NCBI GenBank assembly: GCA_020425885.1 | Contig: JAGQRA010000053.1 | Coordinates: 1 to 10,198, forward strand | From: Planctomycetota bacterium | GTDB taxonomy: Bacteria; Planctomycetota; UBA1135; UBA2386 | Direction: 5' to 3' | Length of the DNA: 10,198 nucleotides | Shown here: positions 1 to 5,410 of the stretch, in pieces | Numbering within the stretch: position 1 is the stretch's first letter | Layout of the letters: every line of letters begins with the position of its first letter | Notes under the pieces: model-generated | What the model saw: the letters and a program-made list of their open reading frames with translations, nothing else | Told to the model about the DNA's origin: nothing | The model's database searches: none | Program-made: the position numbers and the translations under genes

Positions 1-1
1 C

Positions 2-262
2 GGGTTGCGCCAGAAGGACCGACTCGGCGTGCCCGGCTGTCTCTACCTGCATCCGTGGGAGGTCGATCCGGCGCAGCCGCGGCAACGATTGGGTGGGCTG
101 CGCGGCTTCCGACACTACGTCAACCTGAAGCACACGCTCGGCAAGCTCGATCGCCTGCTGGGGGACTTCCGTTTCGTCGGGCTGTCGGAGGCGCTGGCCG
201 AGCGTCACGTCGACGGGGCGGCAGGGTTGCCGTCCTTTCGCGCCGCCGATCTGCTGGGATGA
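2..262 (+). CDS. Polysaccharide deacetylase C-terminus, XrtA/DUF3473 type (5' partial)
   Basis: Only the last 86 or so codons are in the window; the frame is open to the left edge and ends at TGA 260-262. The TTG at 5 is only an internal codon. The visible part reads GVPGCLYLHPWEVDPAQPR, then FRHYVNLKHT, then KLDRLLGDFRF. This order (a YLHPWE-D--QPR block, an HY-NL block and a leucine-rich tail ending LL-DF-F) is characteristic of the C-terminal DUF3473 extension of polysaccharide deacetylases associated with XrtA/PEP-CTERM exopolysaccharide systems. Members of the family carry an N-terminal NodB deacetylase domain, here outside the window, and act on sugar N-acetyl groups of cell-surface polysaccharide. 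It converges on the NtrC-TPR pair at the right of the window. The family call is fairly secure; the substrate and the link to an exosortase are inference. Confidence 0.85.
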   Translation, partial: GLRQKDRLGVPGCLYLHPWEVDPAQPRQRLGGLRGFRHYVNLKHTLGKLDRLLGDFRFVGLSEALAERHVDGAAGLPSFRAADLLG

Positions 263-263
263 G

Positions 264-331
264 CGGCGATCAGCGAGCGCCGAGCTGATACGCGAAGCTC
301 TTGGCGTAGCGGGCCTCGTCGCTGGTGGGGA
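264..331 (-). repeat. Left copy of 68-bp direct repeat: relic of the TPR gene 3' end
   Basis: This stretch matches 5343-5410 with no gaps at a constant offset of 5079 bp. I count 7 mismatches in 68 positions, with a 24-base exact core at 301-324. Read on the minus strand it encodes SDEARYAKSFAYQLGAR and a TGA (270-272), against SDEARYAKSFARQLGVR and TGA in the intact TPR gene. Beyond 331 the similarity falls to background. The copy begins one base after the deacetylase stop codon. It is therefore a detached gene end, not an independent gene. It could be one end of an insertion, or the last trace of a paralogous TPR gene. Confidence 0.85.
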
Positions 332-637
332 GAGTCCCATCGCATTGGTCGAAGGGATCGAGGCGCTGAGCACACTCACGGCCGCGCGATCGAGTCGCAG
401 TCAGGCGGTCGAGGCCGGAGCTCCCCTGTCGTGCGGGGGCGACCGGGAATCGCTGATCGTGGGTGGTCGAACTAATGCGTATTGAGGTCGGTCGCAGGGG
501 CCGGTAAGGGGAGTCGTGTCGGCGGGCGTACAGAGGTAGAGTGCTCGCTTTGCTTCGGCACAGCCGGTCTGGTCATGGAGGTCAGAGCGGGTGTCGGGGC
601 CGAGAAGGAAATGTGCGCCGCCGAGCGAGGTGACGTG
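332..637. other. Gene-poor stretch, no recognisable gene
   Basis: I recognise no protein, RNA gene or mobile element here. The minus frame that ends in the relic at 270-272 stays open back to a stop at 573-575 (about 100 codons). It has no start codon I could find and no recognisable sequence upstream of the SDEARYAKSFA end. A plus-strand frame from 482 to 718 starts ATG, but its protein is featureless and ends by running through the heptamer repeat. The stretch could contain the promoter of the downstream secreted-protein gene; I could not pick a convincing -35/-10 or -24/-12 pair. Confidence 0.5.
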
Positions 638-640
638 ATG
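627..640 (+). promoter_or_regulatory. Candidate ribosome binding site and ATG just before the heptamer repeat
   Basis: GAGG at 627-630 lies 7 bases ahead of ATG 638-640. The start is followed after one TAT codon by the heptamer array. In the present copy number this frame closes at TGA 716-718. One further 7-bp unit would put it in frame with the hydrophobic segment at about 700-752. This is the better ribosome site of two candidates, but no protein evidence supports either. Confidence 0.35.
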
Positions 641-644
641 TATT

Positions 645-690
645 CAGCTCACAGCTCACAGCTCACAGCTCACAGCTCACAGCTCACAGC
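645..690 (+). repeat. Heptamer tandem repeat (CAGCTCA), about 6.6 copies
   Basis: Six perfect tandem copies of CAGCTCA (645-686) are followed by a partial CAGC (687-690), with no interruptions. The unit is not a multiple of three, so gain or loss of one copy changes the reading frame across it. The array sits between a plausible RBS-ATG (627-640) and the signal-peptide-like region of the secreted protein gene. Perfect arrays of this kind are prone to slipped-strand changes in length; that this one varies is inference. Confidence 0.95.
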
Positions 691-691
691 A

Positions 692-706
692 GGGGAGGTC
701 TCTGTG
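692..706 (+). promoter_or_regulatory. Alternative ribosome binding site and GTG
   Basis: GGGGAGG at 692-698 is a strong Shine-Dalgarno-like block 5 bases ahead of GTG 704-706. Translation from that GTG stops after four codons at TGA 716-718. The hydrophobic segment that follows lies in another frame, reached by one missing base. The site may be the remains of the original start region of the propeller gene, or chance. Confidence 0.25.
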
Positions 707-881
707 CCCTCACCCTGACCCTGTTCGCACTGGCGAACCCTGACCTCATCGCTCAGGACGAGGCGCGGATCATCTACTCGACGCACGACTGGAACAGCAC
801 CGCGACGAGTCCCCTTCGAACACCGAGAACTGGGCGGACGTCAAGAGTCCCGGGAACGGTCTGGTCTACTCCGTCGGCACC

Positions 882-3056
882 GTGATGGTGGAGGAGGTCC
901 AGGCCGGTCCGATTGCAGGCTACTTCTCGCAGTCTGCGGTCGGGATGAGCCCACTGGCATGGAATCCCATCCTCCTTGGACCTTGGCGGCAGGTCGTGAT
1001 CCTGCAGGTCGTCGACGGCAACCAGGACATCCAGTGGCAGCGCTACTTCTATGGCTGGTCTCCATCGGTGGACAACTCCGTCGCCACCGCGGCGCGGGCG
1101 ATCTCGGTCTGGCCGGCAGCCACACCGCAGCTGACACGCATCGCCATTTGCGGCGAGTCCTTCGACAAGGAACTGCCCCTCAGCCAGGTCGGCGGGCCCG
1201 CTCCCGTCCCGGACGTGACCACTGGCTTCATCGCCGTCTACGACGGTCAGGGCACGCTGCTCTGGACGCACCACTTCTACGCGGACAACGTCGAGCAGTA
1301 CTGCACCGTGACCGATCTCAGCGTCCGCGTCGAGGTCGAGGGCGAAATGCAGTACGACGTCGTGACCTACTGCGGCATGTCGACCCATGGTCTCGTGACC
1401 AGCGGGCCGCTGATGCCGGTCGCACCGTTCACCAACGTGGCATCGACCGCGACCTACAACCCGGGCCTCGGCAACACGCAGACGGGAGCCGGTCAGTGGG
1501 ACGGCTTCGTTGGCCGGCTGCGGCGGCCAACCGGCGGCCCGACTGCCACCGACTTCCATTCGATCGTCGGTGGCAGCGAGCAGGACAGCCTCTACGGCCT
1601 CGCCGAGCTGACAGAGACCGACTTCGTCGTCACCGGGGCCACCCGCAAGGACTCGGTGACACCCTCGCAGTACGCGTTCCCCTTCACGAAGTCCTACGAC
1701 TTCTCGTCACACCCCTTCTACACCGATTGGAACGACGCCCACGAATACAGCGTCGGCACGCTGTCGCTCTTCAGTCTGCAGGGGACCGGGCTCGTGTTGT
1801 TCGATTCCTACTGGATCGGCACGGTGACCGAAAATCCCGAGGAACCGACCTGGACCGTCGGTCACGACGTCGCCGCGATCCCCTACATCTACAGCTACTA
1901 CACCGTTGGCACGACCAACGACCGGACCTTCCTCCCGACGATGCAGAGCACCATTCCGGGGAGCACAGTGGCGAATGGCTCGAAGTCGGCGGTGTCGTCT
2001 TGGGCGACCTGCGACGGCTTCGTCCTCTGGAGTGGCAGCGGTACGAACACCGTGGGGCTGTTCGGCAGCGACGAGGTCGAGGACGGCTTCTGTGGTGTGG
2101 CGATGTGGAGCGAGTTCTGGTCCTACGCGGCGTTCGCCGGCTGGGAGAACCCGGCGACCGGGTGGACGAGCATGCGTTGCGGCAGCTTCTCCGAAGGCGG
2201 GCGGGGATTGACCGTTCCAGGGCCGTCGGGAAAGGCGGTGCGCGAAGCGACGATCACCGCCAGCGGTCTGCAGATCCCGGCGCGAGCCGGTGACCAGAAC
2301 GTGTTTGCGGGCCCTACGGGGGCGCCTTCCCACGTGCTCGACGAGCCGCCGTACGCGCCGCGATCGAACGGTGGCATTGCCATCGACCAGCGCGGCCGGG
2401 TCAACGTCGTCGGTTACACGTTCAGCGACCAGTATCCGTACTTGGCGCCCGGCAGCGGCTTCCTCGATGGCCGCCAACCCGGCAACGTGTTCATCGCCTC
2501 GGATGCGGTTCGCACCACAATGGACATGGTGCCGCTCGGCGTCAGCCGGACCGAAGGTACTGGCGCCATGGCCAATGGCAGCCTGCCGGTGCAACCGCCG
2601 GCTTCGGGCTACACCGGAGCCACGACACCGGTGGGCACCTGCCAGTCGCCGTTCGGCTGGCAGGTCGGAGTGGCGCCTTCGGCCGAGGTGAATCGGCTCC
2701 TGATCGACTATGCCGGACCGGCTCCGGGTTCGGGCTTGCAAGGCTACGTGGTGCTCGAAGGCGTCTTTGGCAGCGGTGGTCTTGCCTTGGCGGCGCTGCA
2801 GATCGGGCTGCCGGGGATCACCTACTCCTACGATCCACTCGGCATCGGTGGGTCGACCATCGAGCTGTGGACCGTCAACAACCCCGTGTTCGTCGGCCCA
2901 GGCACCACCGGCCTTGCCCACGAGGAGATCCTGTTGCCGATCTTCGCCCCGGGTTCGTGGCGGTTCACGTTGCAGGGGCTGTGGGCGCTGTCCACGCCGC
3001 TCTCCTGTGACCCGGCCGGACTCATCGCCAGCCCGGCGTTGGTGATCGACTACTGA
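882..3056 (+). CDS. Secreted SBBP-like beta-propeller protein (body of a 5'-disrupted gene)
   Basis: The open frame from GTG 882 to TGA 3054-3056 gives 724 residues, but the coding sense clearly begins upstream (from about 813, and before that in another frame with a signal-peptide-like segment), so 882 is only the first available start codon. The sequence is rich in aromatic residues, Gly, Thr and Ser, with few Lys, as in exported proteins. Propeller-like units resemble SBBP repeats: DGFVGRL near residue 208, GGSEQDSLYGLAEL followed by TDFVVTGATRKDS near 230-258, and GGIAIDQRGRVNVVGYTFS near 497-515. A separate C-terminal region starts near residue 584 (VGTCQSPFGWQVG) and holds another Cys close to the end (LSCDPAG), possibly a disulfide pair. 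No catalytic motif is visible. A secreted or cell-surface adhesive or structural role is a guess. A terminator follows, so it is probably transcribed apart from the RCC1-like gene. Confidence 0.7.
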   Translation: MMVEEVQAGPIAGYFSQSAVGMSPLAWNPILLGPWRQVVILQVVDGNQDIQWQRYFYGWSPSVDNSVATAARAISVWPAATPQLTRIAICGESFDKELPLSQVGGPAPVPDVTTGFIAVYDGQGTLLWTHHFYADNVEQYCTVTDLSVRVEVEGEMQYDVVTYCGMSTHGLVTSGPLMPVAPFTNVASTATYNPGLGNTQTGAGQWDGFVGRLRRPTGGPTATDFHSIVGGSEQDSLYGLAELTETDFVVTGATRKDSVTPSQYAFPFTKSYDFSSHPFYTDWNDAHEYSVGTLSLFSLQGTGLVLFDSYWIGTVTENPEEPTWTVGHDVAAIPYIYSYYTVGTTNDRTFLPTMQSTIPGSTVANGSKSAVSSWATCDGFVLWSGSGTNTVGLFGSDEVEDGFCGVAMWSEFWSYAAFAGWENPATGWTSMRCGSFSEGGRGLTVPGPSGKAVREATITASGLQIPARAGDQNVFAGPTGAPSHVLDEPPYAPRSNGGIAIDQRGRVNVVGYTFSDQYPYLAPGSGFLDGRQPGNVFIASDAVRTTMDMVPLGVSRTEGTGAMANGSLPVQPPASGYTGATTPVGTCQSPFGWQVGVAPSAEVNRLLIDYAGPAPGSGLQGYVVLEGVFGSGGLALAALQIGLPGITYSYDPLGIGGSTIELWTVNNPVFVGPGTTGLAHEEILLPIFAPGSWRFTLQGLWALSTPLSCDPAGLIASPALVIDY

Positions 3057-3065
3057 TCGCTCCTC

Positions 3066-3093
3066 GGCCCCGGCCTGCCGGGGCCTGTTCTTT
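3066..3093 (+). terminator. Stem-loop terminator after the SBBP-like gene
   Basis: GGCCCCGG (3066-3073) pairs perfectly with CCGGGGCC (3078-3085) around a CCTG loop, followed by TGTTCTTT (6 T of 8). It starts 10 bases after the stop codon at 3056. The tail is interrupted, so termination may be incomplete. The hairpin ends only 10 bases before the ATG at 3096, so it lies in what would be the leader of the next gene. Confidence 0.7.
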
Positions 3094-3095
3094 CC

Positions 3096-4319
3096 ATGAC
3101 CTGCTCCATTCCGATGACCAACCGATTCCTGCCTCTTTTCTCGCTGACATGTGGGGTGTTCGTCTCCTGCCTCGGCAAGGAGCTTCCGTCCCAGTGTTAC
3201 CTGCGGGGATGGGGCGCCTACGGCTACGACACCGAGAGCAACCTCGGTCGAATGGTGCAGGTCGAGGCCGAGTTCATATCGACCATCATTCGCCGTTCGG
3301 ACGGCTACCTGTTCGCGAGTGGCGGGGCCGCCGGTCAGATGTTCCCCCCCGATCCGCCTCAGGGGCTGTCCTACGTCGATTGCGACATCAGCGGCAGCCT
3401 CGGCATCGGGCTGTTGAGCAACGGCCAGGCCGTGACCTGGAACTGGTACTTCGACCCGACGACGTACCTACCGCCGGCACTACCGCCCGGAGTGACGTTC
3501 GTCGATGTCGCCGCTGGTTACACTCACCTCGTGTGCCTGCGGTCCGATGGCGAGATCGAGGTCTTCGGCAACTTCAACTTGGCAGCGAACCTCGCCAACG
3601 TCCCCCCTCTGCCCGCCGGCATGACCTACACCAAGGTGGAGTCCGGTACCGCACATGCTCTTGCGTTGCGGTCCGATGGTGCGTTGGTCGCGTGGGGTGA
3701 CAATAGCAACGGCCAGTGCAATGTTCCGCAGTTGCCGCCCGGAGTCAGCTACGTCGCGGTGGATGCGTCCGGAGGCCACACGGTGGCGTTGCGTTCCGAT
3801 GGTGAGATTGCGGCCTTCGGCTACAACATGGACGGCCAGTGCAACGTGCCACCGTTGCCGTTGGGCATGACGTACGTGGACGTGGCGGCCGGCGGACGGC
3901 ACACCGTTGCGATACGTTCGGACGGGGCGATCCTCTGCTGGGGCTGGAACGCAAAAGGCCAGTGCAATTCGCCGCCGATCCCCGCCGGTTTGTCCGTGGT
4001 CTCTGTGTCCGCGGGCACCCAGCACAGCGTGGCCCTGCTGATCGAACGGCAAGGTCCTGGGCTGGGGCAGCAGGTCATACATGGAACACAGCCTGCCGGA
4101 ACTGCCCGCCGGCGAGCGCTGGGTGAAGGTCAGCCAAGGGCTCCGCTTCGCCATCGGCCTGAGTTCGAGCGGCGAGATCCACATGTGGGGAGGGTGGGAC
4201 CCGTCGGTGTTTCCGGTGCCGGCATTGCCGCCCGGCACCCGCTACACGGATCTCGCCGCCGGCTGGATCCACTGCGTTGCGCTGCGTTCCGATGGCCAGG
4301 CCATTGCCTGGGGCAATAA
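3096..4319 (+). CDS. RCC1-like repeat secreted protein, N-terminal part (frameshifted gene)
   Basis: This is the first half of a gene that continues in another frame to 5301. ATG 3096 is the first start; ATG 3114 is an equally good choice, as it directly begins a signal-peptide-like stretch (MTNRFLPLFSLTCGVFVSC). Neither has a clear ribosome site. After the leader come about six and a half units of 41 residues, consensus G-xHxxALRSDGxxxAWGxNxxGQCNVPPLPxGxxYVxVAA, typical of RCC1/alpha-tubulin-suppressor-like beta-propeller blades. True homology ends at 4040 (SVALL). The last 93 codons to TGA 4317-4319 are out-of-frame and meaningless. Removing the A at 4041 restores SVALL-SNGKVLGWGS and joins the next entry. 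RCC1-like repeats in secreted bacterial proteins are usually binding scaffolds; no ligand can be named. The cell would make a truncated propeller if the shift is real. Confidence 0.75.
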   Translation: MTCSIPMTNRFLPLFSLTCGVFVSCLGKELPSQCYLRGWGAYGYDTESNLGRMVQVEAEFISTIIRRSDGYLFASGGAAGQMFPPDPPQGLSYVDCDISGSLGIGLLSNGQAVTWNWYFDPTTYLPPALPPGVTFVDVAAGYTHLVCLRSDGEIEVFGNFNLAANLANVPPLPAGMTYTKVESGTAHALALRSDGALVAWGDNSNGQCNVPQLPPGVSYVAVDASGGHTVALRSDGEIAAFGYNMDGQCNVPPLPLGMTYVDVAAGGRHTVAIRSDGAILCWGWNAKGQCNSPPIPAGLSVVSVSAGTQHSVALLIERQGPGLGQQVIHGTQPAGTARRRALGEGQPRAPLRHRPEFERRDPHVGRVGPVGVSGAGIAARHPLHGSRRRLDPLRCAAFRWPGHCLGQ

Positions 4320-4872
4320 CCTCTACGGCTGGCTGAACGTGCCGGCGCTGCCACCGGGTCTGACCTACACCGAGGTAGCGGTGTCGAGCACTCATACGGT
4401 GCTGCTGCGGTCGGATGGCGAGGCCATCGCGTTCGGGGACAACCCCGCGGGCCAATGCACGATTCCACCGCTGCCGAGCGGGATGCGCTACGTGGAGGTA
4501 GATGCCTGCTACCGCCGGACGATGCTGCGCCGATCCGATGGCCTCGTGCAGGTCATCGGCGATACCAGCTTCGGACGCGGCAATGTGCCGACCCTGCCAT
4601 CAGGCATCGAGTACGTCGAGCTGGCCGTGGGGTTCGGTGACCAGCTCGCGCTGCGCTCGGATGGCATCATCGAGTTGTGGCCCATGAGCAGCAGCACCGT
4701 TCCGTTTCCGACCCTTCCTCGGGGCGTGGCCTACGTCGAGATCGACAACAGCAGTGACGAAGTCAGTTTGATCGCGCGCAGATCGGACGGTGAGATCGTG
4801 ACGCGAACCGGGAATCGGTTCCACGAACCCAACCCTCTCGCTCCCGGCCTGAGCTACGTCGAGGTCTCGGCA
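3264..4872 (+). repeat. Thirteen RCC1-like coding repeats of about 123 bp
   Basis: Thirteen consecutive units of about 41 residues can be laid out across both halves of the frameshifted gene. Each has an RSDG or SNG turn, a following WG/FG and a proline-rich LPxG link. Units 4-6 and 9-10 are the closest to consensus (GQCNVP or GQCTIP present); units 1, 2 and 11-13 have diverged. The total length is close to 13 x 123 bp, so no whole unit appears lost at the frameshift, which falls inside unit 7. Thirteen blades would suit two adjacent seven-bladed propellers with one incomplete; that folding is inference. Confidence 0.8.
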
Positions 4873-5301
4873 AACGCGTCGTTCGTCGCCCGCGTCGGCC
4901 CGACCTCGACCTACGTCTCCTACGCCTGGGGCTGCGCCGGCAGTCTGCCGGCTGCGCGACTGGTGCCGCGCGACACACCGCGAATTGGCAAGGTGCACGA
5001 GGTGCGTGTCTTCGACCTGCCGCAGAACGTCGCCTTCATGGTGTTCGGTTGGGCGGCCACCAACCCGGTCTCGCTGCAGCCATACGGCATGCCAGGCTGT
5101 GCGCTGCACACGACGCTTGACGGCGCGTACTTCCTCTCCGGCCAGAACGGTGTCGCGCGCTACAGCCTAGGTATCCCGAACCACCCCGGCCTCGTCGGCT
5201 TGCACTTCTTCAACCAGGCCTTGGTCCTCGATCCGGCAGCCGGCAATCCGCTCGGGGCCGTGGTCTCCGATGCCGCCGAGGGAGTCATCGGTCACTGGTA
5301 G
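4081..5301 (+). CDS. RCC1-like repeat secreted protein, C-terminal part with planctomycete-type C-terminal module
   Basis: This is the second half of the gene begun at 3096. Its sense resumes at 4042, directly after the stop TGA 4039-4041 of this frame; ATG 4081 is an internal methionine inside blade 7, so an independent start here is unlikely. Residues 1 to about 264 hold the rest of blade 7 and blades 8-13. The last 120 or so residues form a different module: GCAGSLPAARLVPRDTPRIG, a VHEVRVFDLPQNVAFMVFG strand pair, MPGCALHTT, a Gly/Ser-rich turn, FFNQALVLDPAA and a VIGHW end at TAG 5299-5301. I associate this module with the C-termini of many secreted planctomycete proteins, where it resembles a beta-sandwich; its role, perhaps surface retention or sorting, is not established. 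Two cysteines could pair. Read with the N-terminal part, the intact protein would be about 735 residues. Confidence 0.75.
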   Translation: MEHSLPELPAGERWVKVSQGLRFAIGLSSSGEIHMWGGWDPSVFPVPALPPGTRYTDLAAGWIHCVALRSDGQAIAWGNNLYGWLNVPALPPGLTYTEVAVSSTHTVLLRSDGEAIAFGDNPAGQCTIPPLPSGMRYVEVDACYRRTMLRRSDGLVQVIGDTSFGRGNVPTLPSGIEYVELAVGFGDQLALRSDGIIELWPMSSSTVPFPTLPRGVAYVEIDNSSDEVSLIARRSDGEIVTRTGNRFHEPNPLAPGLSYVEVSANASFVARVGPTSTYVSYAWGCAGSLPAARLVPRDTPRIGKVHEVRVFDLPQNVAFMVFGWAATNPVSLQPYGMPGCALHTTLDGAYFLSGQNGVARYSLGIPNHPGLVGLHFFNQALVLDPAAGNPLGAVVSDAAEGVIGHW

Positions 5302-5342
5302 AGATGGTAGGCGCCACCGCGCGCCTTGACCGCAGCGGCGAC

Positions 5343-5410
5343 CGGCGATCAGCGAACGCCGAGCTGGCGCGCGAAGCTTTTGGCGTAGCGGGCCTCGTCG
5401 CTGTCGGGGA
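5343..5410 (-). repeat. Right copy of 68-bp direct repeat: native 3' end of the TPR gene
   Basis: This is the intact partner of 264-331, same orientation, offset 5079 bp, 61 of 68 bases identical by my count. It contains the last 20 or so codons of the TPR gene, its TGA (5349-5351) and 6 bases beyond. Since this copy is continuous with a long functional-looking reading frame, it is the parental copy. The changes in the left copy include Val to Ala, Arg to Tyr and Asp to Thr, so the left copy no longer shows much protein-level constraint. Confidence 0.85.

Larger units (their letters stand above)
638..881 (+). pseudogene. Broken 5' end of the SBBP-like secreted protein gene (signal peptide region)
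   Basis: This is the N-terminal coding region of the gene whose body is at 882-3056, split across three frames. The frame starting at codon 703 reads LTLTLFALANPDLIAQ and then DEARIIYSTHDWNSTATSP up to about 813. That is a hydrophobic core followed by a likely signal-peptidase region and a mature start. The sense then continues one frame over from about 813 as SNTENWADVKSPGNGLVYS and runs directly into the long open frame. The break lies in a run of four C at 811-814; a fifth C would join the two parts. The hydrophobic frame has no start codon of its own. It would gain the ATG at 638 if the heptamer array had one unit more. The coding sense is well supported by its continuity; the start is not. 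Confidence 0.6.

Noticed and set aside
645..690. CRISPR array or iteron origin at the heptamer repeat
   Set aside because: The units are 7 bp and directly abutting with no spacers, and there is no replication or cas gene nearby.
482..718. Independent small protein gene
   Set aside because: No ribosome site at the first ATG, featureless composition, and its last third is only the translated heptamer repeat.
774..2921. Minus-strand open frames of 261 and 404 codons opposite the SBBP-like gene
   Set aside because: The products are Arg/His/Asp-rich with no domain, whereas the plus frame has secreted-protein composition and propeller-like units.
4030..4050. Programmed ribosomal frameshift in the RCC1-like gene
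   Set aside because: No slippery heptamer, no internal Shine-Dalgarno at useful spacing and no obvious downstream structure; a one-base insertion is the simpler reading.
5310..5325. Terminator between the converging RCC1-like and TPR genes (GGCGC-CACCGC-GCGCC)
   Set aside because: Only a 5-bp stem with no T-tract on either side; not distinguishable from chance in GC-rich DNA.
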